A DNA stretch of 9,325 nt from DATHSN01 sp035464115 (lineage in GTDB: Bacteria; Actinomycetota; Acidimicrobiia; Acidimicrobiales; SKKL01): assembly GCA_035464115.1 (NCBI GenBank), contig DATHSN010000208.1, forward strand, positions 1 to 9,325, written 5' to 3'. Positions 1 through 6,012 of this stretch are shown here, in pieces (position 1 is the stretch's first letter; each line of letters starts with the position of its first letter). Position numbers and translations under genes: made by a program. Under the pieces are notes generated by a model. The model was given only the letters and a program-made list of their open reading frames with translations, did no database searches and was not told the DNA's origin.

Positions 1-643
1 GTCCCTCGTCGCCCCCCTCCTCGAACCGGCCCCCACCAGCACGGAGGTGGCCCACGCCCGGGCCCTGCAACTGCTCGAGCGCTACGGCGTGCTCACCCGC
101 GAGGCGGCCCTCGGCGAGGGTGCCGAGGGGGGCTTCGCCGGCGTCTACCCGGTGCTGAAGGAGATGGAGGAGCGCGGCCAGGTCCGTCGGGGCTACTTCG
201 TGGCCGGGCTCGGTGGGGCCCAGTTCGCCCTGCCCGGTGCGGTCGACCGGCTGCGGGCGGTGCGCGAGCGGGGCGACGACGCCGGCGCCGCCGTGGTGCT
301 GGCCGCCACCGACCCCGCCCAGCCCTATGGCGCCGCGCTGCCCTGGCCCGACTCGTCGGGGCGCCCGGCGCGCGCCGCCGGGGCCCACGTCGTGCTGGTC
401 GGCGGCGAGCCGGTGGCCTACCTCGAGCGGGGTGGGCGGTCGGTGCTCACGTTCCCCGGCCACGAGCGGGCCGACTGGCCCACGGCCCTCGCCGGCCTGG
501 TCGACCGGGGCCGGCTCCGGTCGCTCGAGATCACCAAGGTCGACGGCGAGGCGGTGGCCGGCACCGACGCCGCCGACCGCCTGGAGGCAGCCGGCTTCGT
601 CGCCGGCTACCGCGGCATGGTCCGCCGCGCCCCCGGCCGCTGA
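1..643 (+). CDS. lhr: Lhr-type ATP-dependent DNA helicase, C-terminal fragment (5' end outside the window)
   Basis: The frame is open from base 2 to a TGA at 641–643, giving the last 213 residues; the helicase core lies to the left of the window. Lhr proteins are actinobacterial and proteobacterial superfamily-2 3'-to-5' DNA/RNA-DNA helicases linked to DNA repair, with a very long C-terminal extension. Recognition rests on that extension: a winged-helix-like stretch (LLERYGVLTREA, about nt 68–106) followed by the signature GGF-x-VYPVLK-x-MEE-x-G-x-VRRGYF and then GLGGAQFALPGAVDRLR (about nt 128–256). These blocks are typical of the end of long Lhr proteins. The C-terminus (VDGE, AGF, RGMVRR) also fits the family. 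The gene converges on a nei-type glycosylase; lhr and nei are neighbours in mycobacteria too (from memory). The helicase motifs cannot be checked here. The identification is fairly secure; the exact subtype is not. Confidence 0.88.
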   Translation, partial: SLVAPLLEPAPTSTEVAHARALQLLERYGVLTREAALGEGAEGGFAGVYPVLKEMEERGQVRRGYFVAGLGGAQFALPGAVDRLRAVRERGDDAGAAVVLAATDPAQPYGAALPWPDSSGRPARAAGAHVVLVGGEPVAYLERGGRSVLTFPGHERADWPTALAGLVDRGRLRSLEITKVDGEAVAGTDAADRLEAAGFVAGYRGMVRRAPGR

Positions 644-680
644 TCGGTCGCGACGTCCCGCCACCCCCCCGGCCCGCCGG

Positions 681-725
681 TCTCGTGTGGATTCGTCGCG
701 CCATGCGCGACGAATCCACACGAGA
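681..725. repeat. Perfect 21-bp inverted repeat with 3-nt loop between convergent genes (possible bidirectional terminator)
   Basis: The left arm is 681–701 (starting TCTCGTGTGGATTCG) and the right arm is 705–725 (ending CGAATCCACACGAGA). The arms are exact reverse complements, separated only by CAT at 702–704. RNA from either strand would fold into a very stable 21-bp hairpin. It lies 37 bp past the lhr stop and 12 bp before the nei stop codon, so it is correctly placed to end transcription from both directions. Neither side has a T-run, so it would be a U-less terminator, as is often proposed in high-GC actinobacteria. The arms are less GC-rich than their surroundings (about 62% by my count), and the perfect match over 21 bp is unusual. 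A dispersed REP-like element is therefore an alternative. Confidence 0.85.
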
Positions 726-737
726 ACGGTGCCGCGG

Positions 738-1529
738 TCAGCGGGTGGTCGCTGGGGGTTGGCAGGTGGGGCACCAGTAGGTGCTGCGGGCCTGCACGCC
801 GCGGCGGGCCGTGCGGATCGGGGTGCCGCAGCGGCGGCACGGCTGGCGAGCCCGGCCGTAGACGGCGAGCCCGCCCGGCACGGTGGTGCGCGACACGGTG
901 GTGAGGTTGGCCCGCAGGAGCCGGGCCGCCACCTCGAGCAGGCGCCGACGGGACTCGGGCGCCACGTCGGCGGTGCGGGTGAACGGGTCGATGCCGCAGG
1001 CCCACAGCACCTCGCTCTTGTAGACGTTGCCGATGCCGGCGGCGACGCGCTGGTCGAGCAGCGACTCGTGGATCTCGGTGTCGGCGTCGGCGAACCGGGC
1101 CAGGTTGGACACGGCGACGTCGAGGTCGGGATCGGGCAGGCACAGGTCGGGCCCGAGGTGACCGAGGGGCGCGGCGCCGTCGTCGGCCGGGGGCGTCGGG
1201 TAGGTCCGCACCACCGGTGCCGAGAAGCACACCGCCACCCACTCGTCGACCTCGACCAGGGCGCGCACGAGGTGGGCCGGCTTCCGCCACCGCTCACCGG
1301 TCCGGTAGAGGTGCCAGGAGCCGCTCATGCGCAGGTGGGTCTCGAGGGTGAGGCCGTCGGAGAACCGCATCACCAGGTGCTTGCCCACCGCGTCGACGGC
1401 GTCGACGCGGCTGCCCACGGCGGGGAGGCGGCCGGACAGGCGGGGCGCCTCGACGCGGCGAACCTCGGCGCCCGCGAGCGCGGGGCGCAACCGGGCCGCG
1501 GTGCGGTGCAGGGTGTCGCCCTCGGGCAC
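738..1529 (-). CDS. nei: Fpg/Nei family DNA glycosylase / AP lyase (endonuclease VIII-like)
   Basis: This 263-residue base-excision repair enzyme should remove oxidised bases and nick the resulting abasic site. The N-terminus is MPEGDT: after Met removal the catalytic Pro becomes residue 1, followed by the catalytic Glu. K50 in VGKHL is the conserved β-strand lysine, and HLRMSG (65–70) is the following family motif. The helix-two-turn-helix signature GIGNVYKSE is at 165–173. A zinc finger with C231, C234, C253 and C256 closes the protein (CRRC, then YWCPTCQ), preceded by R248 at the place of the conserved finger arginine. MPEGDT rather than MPELPE favours the Nei/Nei2 branch over Fpg/MutM. 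The GTG at 1527–1529 is chosen because the catalytic Pro must be the second codon. No strong ribosome-binding site is visible. It starts 25 bp after the regulator gene and is probably the last gene of the leftward operon. Activity is predicted intact; substrate preference is unknown. Confidence 0.93.
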   Translation of the reverse strand: MPEGDTLHRTAARLRPALAGAEVRRVEAPRLSGRLPAVGSRVDAVDAVGKHLVMRFSDGLTLETHLRMSGSWHLYRTGERWRKPAHLVRALVEVDEWVAVCFSAPVVRTYPTPPADDGAAPLGHLGPDLCLPDPDLDVAVSNLARFADADTEIHESLLDQRVAAGIGNVYKSEVLWACGIDPFTRTADVAPESRRRLLEVAARLLRANLTTVSRTTVPGGLAVYGRARQPCRRCGTPIRTARRGVQARSTYWCPTCQPPATTR

Positions 1530-1554
1530 CCCGGCAGGCTACGGGGCCAAGCGC

Positions 1555-2121
1555 TCAGCCGTGGCGGGCGACCCGGGCCCGGTCGACGGCGGCGCGGGCG
1601 TGGACCCGCACCAGACGGGCCGGCACGTCGTAGTCGGCGGCGATGCGCTCGACGGCGTCGTGGCCGGCCAACCGGCGCAGCACCTCGGCCTCCGTGGGTG
1701 AGAGCTCGGCTCCGGTGGGTCCGTCGGTGAGCAGCAGCGCGGCCAGGGCGGCGTCGAGGCGGGCCTCGCCCCGGCTCGCCCCCCAGACGGCGTCGGCGAG
1801 CTCGGGCGCGTCGTCGGCGATGACCGCGACCGCCCCGGTGTCGAGCGCCAGCTCGGGCGGGCACGGGCCCACGATGACCACGGCCGTGCCGGGCAGGTCG
1901 TGCTCGATGCGGTGGGCGGCCCGGGCCAGATCGGGCCCGAGGTCGACGTGGAGCACGACGACGTCGGGGACGGTCTGGGCGGCGGCCATCACCGCCCCGC
2001 CGGCATCGCCCGCCTCGGCGACGACGCGCAGGTCGGGGTGACCCGCCAGCGCGGCTCGCACGGTGCGGCGGTGGTGGTCGTCGCCCGCGACGACCACCGA
2101 CGTGGCCAGCACGTCGCTCAT
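1555..2121 (-). CDS. LuxR/NarL-like response regulator with degenerate receiver domain
   Basis: A 188-residue protein with an N-terminal receiver-like domain (about 5–115) and a C-terminal LuxR-type helix-turn-helix (about 139–183: ELSPTEAEVLRRLAGHDAV, then ERIAADYDVPARLVRVHARA). The acidic pair D14–D15 and the block HPDLRVVAEAGDA (28–40) match NarL-type receivers. Three key positions do not. The phosphoacceptor in the PDVVVL-x motif is His58 (codon CAC), where the family has Asp. The Ser/Thr after β4 is Gly85 (VVIVG). The conserved Lys before the usual D-A-P is Asp103 (IADDAP). It is therefore probably a pseudo-receiver that is not switched by phosphorylation. No histidine kinase gene is in the window. 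The ATG at 2121 is chosen because it directly precedes the β1 strand; further upstream the frame overlaps the oxidoreductase gene. The ribosome-binding site is poor, so translation may be coupled or weak. The regulated genes are unknown. Confidence 0.82.
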   Translation of the reverse strand: MSDVLATSVVVAGDDHHRRTVRAALAGHPDLRVVAEAGDAGGAVMAAAQTVPDVVVLHVDLGPDLARAAHRIEHDLPGTAVVIVGPCPPELALDTGAVAVIADDAPELADAVWGASRGEARLDAALAALLLTDGPTGAELSPTEAEVLRRLAGHDAVERIAADYDVPARLVRVHARAAVDRARVARHG

Positions 2122-2155
2122 CGGGGGGCACCGGTGGGCCGGAGCGCGGCCACGG

Positions 2156-2548
2156 TCAGGCCCGACCCATGAGTCGCTCGACCGAGAGCTCGATGGCGAC
2201 CCGGTCGGGTCGCTCGCCGGGCACCCGGTAGCGGGCGGCGTAGCCGGCGACGGCGGCCGCCACCCGGTCGTGGTCGTCGGTGACCGTGGCGGTGCCCTCG
2301 AGGGTGAGCCACCGCCCACCGTCGACCTGGCAGATGGCGGCCGGGCGCGGGCCGTCGCCGAGCAGGCGGGCCTTCACCGACGGGGCGAAGGTGATGACGC
2401 GGGCGATGCGGAGGTCGGGGTCGTAGGAGAACCCGACCGGGACCACGTGGGGCCGGCCGTCGGTGCGGACCGTGGTGAGCGACGCGAGGTGGCGCTCGGC
2501 GAGGAACGCGAGCACCTCGGGGCTCAGGGCGTCGAGGTCGAGGGCCAT
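2156..2548 (-). CDS. Pyridoxamine 5'-phosphate oxidase-like split-barrel protein, probable F420/FMN-dependent oxidoreductase
   Basis: This 130-residue protein has the size and motif order of the small actinobacterial PPOX-fold (split β-barrel) enzymes. After an N-terminal helix (LSPEVLAFLAERHLA, 8–22) comes the family block SLTTVRTDGRPHVVPVGF (23–40). A VITFAPSVKARLL segment (51–63) follows, whose Ser/Lys region usually contacts the cofactor phosphate, and then a central strand WLTLEGTATV (80–89). This family binds FMN or coenzyme F420 and reduces varied substrates as a homodimer. The sequence looks closer to the Rv1155-like F420 group than to true PdxH, which is larger, but the cofactor cannot be fixed from here. 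Its ATG lies 4 bp past the permease stop codon, which strongly implies co-transcription and perhaps translational coupling with the transporter. A role in pyridoxal phosphate synthesis is unlikely. Confidence 0.83.
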   Translation of the reverse strand: MALDLDALSPEVLAFLAERHLASLTTVRTDGRPHVVPVGFSYDPDLRIARVITFAPSVKARLLGDGPRPAAICQVDGGRWLTLEGTATVTDDHDRVAAAVAGYAARYRVPGERPDRVAIELSVERLMGRA

Positions 2549-2552
2549 CGGG

Positions 2553-5102
2553 TCACTCTGTCGTGATGGCGCGCAGCACGTCGAGGCGGGCGGCGCGGCG
2601 GGCGGGCAGGATGGCGGCCGCCACCCCGGCGATGGCGGCGATGACGACGATCACGATGAGCTGCACGACCGGCACCTCGAACACGGTGAGCCCCTCGTCG
2701 CCGAAGGCCTGGATCAAGAGCCACCCGACCACCAGGCCGATCACCAGGCCGAGGAACGTGCCGAGCAGGGCGATGATCACCGACTCCCAGCGCACCGTCG
2801 ACCGCAGCTGGGCCCGGGTCATCCCGACCGCGCGCAGCAGGCCCAGCTCCCGGGTGCGCTCGAAGATCGACAGCGCCAACGTGTTGGCGATGCCCATCAG
2901 GGCGATGATGATCGCCAGTCCGAGCAGGGCGTAGATGAGGTTGAGCAGCTGGTCGATCTGGGCCGCTTGGGACTCCTTGAACTCCGAGAGGTCCTGGAGG
3001 GTGGCGTTGGCGTAGTCGGCCACGATCGGGTCGATGGCGGCGCGAGCCTCCTCCGGTGACACCCCGGGGGCGGCGTCGATGTAGACCTGGAAGTCGAACT
3101 GGTCGGCGAAGTTGGCCTCGAAGGCCGGGAGCCCGAGGAAGTAGCGCCCGGCGAGGGCCGCCTCGGTGTAGATGACCTCGACGGTGAGGGTCTGGGCGCC
3201 GGTCTCGACGAACCGCGCCGGCACCTGCGAGCCGACCGTCCAGCCGTTGTCGTCGGCCACGCTGTCGAGCACGGCCAGCCCGTCCTCGTCGAGGTTGGCC
3301 GCGTCGCCGGCGATGATGCCGACGTCGACGATGGCCGGCCCCCGCACCGGGTCGATGCCGAAGAGGATCTCGTCGGTGTCGGCGATGGTGGCGAAGCCGA
3401 GCCGGACCCCGGCGGCGTTCTCCACCTCGGGCAGCTCGTTGAGGCGCTCGGCCATGTCGATGGGGATCCCGCCGAAGCCGAACGTGCCCGAGTCGATCAC
3501 GAAGTCGCCGATGAACGAGTCGTCGATCGTCTGGTCGATCGACGCCTTGGCCGAGGAGGCGAACACGGTGATCACGCTGACGATGCCGACGCCGATCATC
3601 AGCGCCGACGCGGTGGCCGAGGTGCGCTTGGGGTTGCGCAGGGCGTTCTCGCGCGCCAGGTGGCCGGTGATGCCCTTGAGGCGGGGGAGGGGCCACCCGA
3701 TGAGCGAGCTGATGGGCTTGGCGATGACGGGGCCGAGGACGAACACCCCCACGAACACCACGATGAGCCCGACGCCGATGTTGAGCCCGGCGTTGCCGGT
3801 GTCGCCGTAGAGGCCGAGGAGCAGCAGCCCGATGCCGCCGGCCACCACGGCGATGCCGGCGGCGATGCGGCCCTTCGAGCTGGCCGAGGTGTCGATGGCG
3901 ACGTCGCGCAGCGCGGCGATGGGCGGGATGCTCGCGGCGCGACGCCCGGGGATCACCGCCGAGAAGACGGTGATGCCGACGCCGACGACGAGCGACACGA
4001 CGAAGGTGCGGACGGCGATGACGACGCCGCTCGACGGGATGTCGACGCCGAGCGCAGCGAGCAGCTCGCGCATGGCGATGGCGAACCCGACCCCGAGGAT
4101 CATGCCGACCACGGCCGAGATGAGGCCGACGACGAGCGCCTCGACGAGGACCGCGCCGAGGACCTGACGGCGGCTGGCCCCGATGGCCCGCATGAGGGCC
4201 ATCTCCCGGCTGCGCTGGGCCACGATGATCGAGAAGGTGTTGTAGATGATGAAGCTGCCCACGACGAGGGCGACCACGGCGAACACCAAGAGGAAGGTGT
4301 TGAAGAACGCCAGCCCCTCCTGGATGGCGTCCTGGCTCTCCTCGATCGACTGCTCGCCGGTGATGGCCTCGATGCCCGAGGGCAGCTCGGCCTGGAGGCG
4401 CTCGACCAGCTCGGCTTGCGACACCCCGTCATCGGCGATGACCGACACCGAGTCGATGCGCTCGGGGTCGCCGATGAGGACGTCCTGGGCGGCCGGCAGG
4501 GTGAACATGGCGACGCTGGCGCCGCCCGGGCTGTCGACCGACCCGAAGCGGGCGACCCCGCTGATCTCGAACTGGCGGGCGCCGGCCTGGGTGAGGACGG
4601 TGACCGTGTCGCCGGGGCCGAAGTCGGCGGTCTCGGCGGTGCCCCGGTCGATGACGATCTGACCGTTGCCGCGCGGGGCCTCGCCCTCGACGAGCACGAA
4701 CGGGTTCAGCGCGTCGTCGTCGACCCAGTTGAACCCGAACGTGGGGGCGCCCTGGCCCGGGTTGCCGACGGTGTCGCCGTCGCGGTCGACGAACTGGGCG
4801 AAGCCCTGGACGAACGGCGCCGAGGCGGCCACCCCGTCGATGGTGCGGACCTGGTCGGCGATCGACTTGGGGATGCGGCCACGCTGCTCGCCGCCGAACC
4901 CGGTGTCGATGACGTCGCTGCTGCGCACGACGGCGTCGGTGTCCTCACCGATCTCGGCGAAGAGGTCGTCGAAGGTGCGCCCGACCGTGTCGGTGAGCAC
5001 CAGGGTGCCGGCCATGAACGCCACGCCGAGCATCACCGCGAGCGACGTGGTGATCAGCCGCAGCTTGTGGGCGAGGATGCCCTTGAGGGCGACCCGGAGC
5101 AT
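2553..5102 (-). CDS. ABC transporter permease, FtsX/MacB-like, two FtsX domains and two extracytoplasmic domains
   Basis: This 849-residue integral membrane protein is the permease partner of the upstream ATPase. About ten hydrophobic segments are visible, near 17–36, 268–293, 320–345, 362–384, 413–432, 441–463, 498–516, 720–745, 773–798 and 812–833. Two large polar regions, about 37–267 and 520–718, should lie outside the membrane; the first resembles a MacB periplasmic core domain. Each half carries the FtsX coupling-helix signature: RSREMALMRAIGASRRQVLG at 298–316 and RTRELGLLRAVGMTRAQL at 749–766. Each half ends in a P-x-RRAA motif (385–390 and 833–838). This duplicated architecture is common in actinobacterial 'FtsX-like permease' proteins, and one chain can supply both halves of the transporter. 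The ATG shares one base with the ATPase stop (TGATG on the minus strand), indicating translational coupling. The substrate is unknown: peptide, antibiotic or lipid/lipoprotein handling are all possible. Confidence 0.93.
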   Translation of the reverse strand: MLRVALKGILAHKLRLITTSLAVMLGVAFMAGTLVLTDTVGRTFDDLFAEIGEDTDAVVRSSDVIDTGFGGEQRGRIPKSIADQVRTIDGVAASAPFVQGFAQFVDRDGDTVGNPGQGAPTFGFNWVDDDALNPFVLVEGEAPRGNGQIVIDRGTAETADFGPGDTVTVLTQAGARQFEISGVARFGSVDSPGGASVAMFTLPAAQDVLIGDPERIDSVSVIADDGVSQAELVERLQAELPSGIEAITGEQSIEESQDAIQEGLAFFNTFLLVFAVVALVVGSFIIYNTFSIIVAQRSREMALMRAIGASRRQVLGAVLVEALVVGLISAVVGMILGVGFAIAMRELLAALGVDIPSSGVVIAVRTFVVSLVVGVGITVFSAVIPGRRAASIPPIAALRDVAIDTSASSKGRIAAGIAVVAGGIGLLLLGLYGDTGNAGLNIGVGLIVVFVGVFVLGPVIAKPISSLIGWPLPRLKGITGHLARENALRNPKRTSATASALMIGVGIVSVITVFASSAKASIDQTIDDSFIGDFVIDSGTFGFGGIPIDMAERLNELPEVENAAGVRLGFATIADTDEILFGIDPVRGPAIVDVGIIAGDAANLDEDGLAVLDSVADDNGWTVGSQVPARFVETGAQTLTVEVIYTEAALAGRYFLGLPAFEANFADQFDFQVYIDAAPGVSPEEARAAIDPIVADYANATLQDLSEFKESQAAQIDQLLNLIYALLGLAIIIALMGIANTLALSIFERTRELGLLRAVGMTRAQLRSTVRWESVIIALLGTFLGLVIGLVVGWLLIQAFGDEGLTVFEVPVVQLIVIVVIAAIAGVAAAILPARRAARLDVLRAITTE

Positions 5103-5857
5103 CAGTCGGTCCCGAGCTCGAGCCGCTTCATCTGGTCGATGACGGCCTCCGCCGTGGGCTCGTGCATGTCGTGCACGATGCGCCCGTCGACGAGGTAGAC
5201 GACCCGGTCGGCGTAGCTGGCGGCGAGCGGGTCGTGGGTGACCATCACGATGGTCTGGCCCAGCTCGTCGACGGCGCGGCGCATGAAGCCGAGGATCTCG
5301 GCGCCGCTGTTGGAGTCGAGGTTCCCGGTGGGCTCGTCGGCGAAGATGATGTCGGGGCGGCTGGCCAGCGCCCGCGACACCGCGACGCGCTGCTGCTGGC
5401 CACCGGAGAGCTCGCTCGGTCGGTGGGTGAGGCGGTCGGCGAGCCCGGTGGTGCGGATCACCTCGTCGAGCCAGGCCTGGTCGGGCTTGCGGCCGGCGAG
5501 CGACATGGGGAGCGTGATGTTCTCGAGCGCGGTGAGGGTGGGGACCAGGTTGAACGCCTGGAAGATGAACCCGATGCGATCGCGCCGCAGGGTGGTGAGC
5601 GCCTTCTCCTTGAGCGTGCTCAGGTCGACGTCGCCGATGAGCACCCGGCCCGAGGTGAGGGTGTCGAGCCCGGCGACGCAGTGCATCAACGTCGACTTGC
5701 CCGACCCCGACGGGCCCATGATGGCGGTGAAGCGACCCTGTTCGAAGCCGACGTCGACGCCGTCGAGGGCGCGGACCTCGGTGTCGCCCGAGCCGTAGAC
5801 CTTGAAGGCGGCCTCGGTGCGGGCCGCGACGGTGGTGGTGGATGCGGTGGCGGTCAC
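5102..5857 (-). CDS. ABC transporter ATP-binding protein, MacB/LolD/FtsE family
   Basis: A 251-residue nucleotide-binding subunit with all motifs intact: Walker A GPSGSGKST (48–56), Q-loop Gln100 in FIFQAFNLVPTLTALEN, signature LSGGQQQRVAVSRAL (150–164), Walker B IIFADEP with catalytic Glu175, D-loop TGNLDS, and H-loop His208 in VTHDP. The FNLVPTLTALEN block after the Q-loop and the ADEPTGNLD block are characteristic of the MacB/LolD/FtsE group, whose partners are FtsX-like permeases; exactly such a gene follows. The GTG at 5857 is chosen because a GAGG lies five bases upstream and the conserved domain begins about ten residues later. A further GTG at 5917 would add a low-complexity leader of 20 residues and remains possible. 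The protein should sit on the inner face of the membrane and power the coupled permease. It is the first gene of the leftward operon. Confidence 0.94.
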   Translation of the reverse strand: MTATASTTTVAARTEAAFKVYGSGDTEVRALDGVDVGFEQGRFTAIMGPSGSGKSTLMHCVAGLDTLTSGRVLIGDVDLSTLKEKALTTLRRDRIGFIFQAFNLVPTLTALENITLPMSLAGRKPDQAWLDEVIRTTGLADRLTHRPSELSGGQQQRVAVSRALASRPDIIFADEPTGNLDSNSGAEILGFMRRAVDELGQTIVMVTHDPLAASYADRVVYLVDGRIVHDMHEPTAEAVIDQMKRLELGTD

Positions 5858-5927
5858 GTTGACCTCGTGAGGGGGAAGCGTGGCGGGGGCGCGGGCCGAC
5901 CCGGAGCGGAGTCGCACGCGCTCACGG

Positions 5928-5933
5928 ATCGTA
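5928..5933 (-). promoter_or_regulatory. Candidate −10 element of the leftward ABC operon
   Basis: On the minus strand the hexamer reads TACGAT, matching the actinobacterial TANNNT pattern. Transcription would start near 5921 and leave a leader of about 64 nt before the GTG at 5857. If the alternative GTG at 5917 is used, the message would be nearly leaderless. No −35 resembling TTGACA lies 16–18 bp upstream, so this is a weak call based on one hexamer. Confidence 0.35.
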
Positions 5934-5941
5934 CGCGTACG
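5930..5941. promoter_or_regulatory. 12-bp perfect palindrome overlapping the candidate ABC-operon −10 (possible operator)
   Basis: CGTACGCGTACG equals its own reverse complement and overlaps the minus-strand TACGAT hexamer at 5928–5933. A dimeric repressor bound here would block polymerase. The local GTAC-rich content stands out from the G/C-dominated surroundings. No known family consensus is recognised, and CpG-rich palindromes of this length can arise by chance in such DNA. Confidence 0.35.
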
Positions 5942-5978
5942 GCCGCCGCGAGGTGCCGGGTTCTCGCCGCCGGGCCGC

Positions 5979-5994
5979 CGTGACCCGGGTCACG
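5979..5994. promoter_or_regulatory. Candidate CRP/GlxR-type operator upstream of the cyclase gene
   Basis: CGTGACCCGGGTCACG is a perfect 16-bp palindrome. Its core, GTGA (5980–5983), six bases, TCAC (5990–5993), has the half-sites and spacing of CRP/FNR-superfamily sites such as TGTGA-N6-TCACA of CRP and GlxR. The outermost T/A pair is replaced by C/G. The centre is 26.5 bp upstream of the cyclase start codon, overlapping where the −35 would be, and roughly 65 bp upstream of the candidate start of the divergent operon. The first position could repress the cyclase; the second is close to class I activator spacing. The regulator's gene is not in the window. Confidence 0.5.
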
Positions 5995-6000
5995 CACCCG

Positions 6001-6006
6001 TATGCT
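6001..6006 (+). promoter_or_regulatory. Candidate −10 element of the cyclase gene, implying a leaderless mRNA
   Basis: TATGCT matches TANNNT and ends six bases before the GTG at 6013, so the expected transcription start falls on or beside the start codon. No Shine-Dalgarno-like sequence precedes that GTG, which fits leaderless translation, a common mode in actinobacteria. A −35 is not clear; the CRP-like palindrome occupies that position. Confidence 0.5.
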
Positions 6007-6012
6007 TCACCC

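Larger units (their letters stand above)
5858..6012. promoter_or_regulatory. Divergent promoter region between the ABC operon and the cyclase gene
   Basis: This 155-bp region separates two genes read in opposite directions and must hold the start signals for both. It contains two perfect palindromes (5930–5941 and 5979–5994) and TANNNT-type −10 candidates on each strand (5928–5933 minus, 6001–6006 plus). No convincing TTGACA-type −35 was found for either. The 5858–5925 part reads only as an untranslated leader or the optional extended N-terminus of the ATPase. No small RNA, riboswitch fold or additional gene is evident. Confidence 0.7.

Noticed and set aside
644..737. Possible CRISPR, tRNA or small gene in the lhr–nei gap
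   Set aside because: There is only one palindrome, no spaced repeats, no cloverleaf, and no open frame with a plausible start and composition.
213..1730. A 505-codon plus-strand open frame crossing lhr, the hairpin and nei
   Set aside because: It runs through the inverted repeat and opposite a glycosylase with all catalytic and zinc residues; its own translation is Pro/Arg/Gly-rich noise.
2122..2319. Upstream extension of the response regulator frame to 2319
   Set aside because: The added 66 residues are Ser/Pro/Thr-rich and lie inside the oxidoreductase gene in another frame; the receiver β1 strand begins right after the ATG at 2121.
3660..5198. A 512-codon plus-strand open frame opposite the permease
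   Set aside because: The translation is a D/E/G/H/A-rich composition artefact with no recognisable fold; the minus-strand permease has membrane segments and FtsX signatures.
5858..5917. N-terminal extension of the ABC ATPase to the GTG at 5917
   Set aside because: The added 20 residues are not conserved-looking, and a GAGG is correctly spaced before the GTG at 5857. It is kept only as an alternative because the candidate transcription start near 5921 would allow it.
5162..5983. A 273-codon plus-strand open frame opposite the ABC ATPase
   Set aside because: It is antisense to a gene with every ABC motif intact, and its product is low-complexity and matches no known family.
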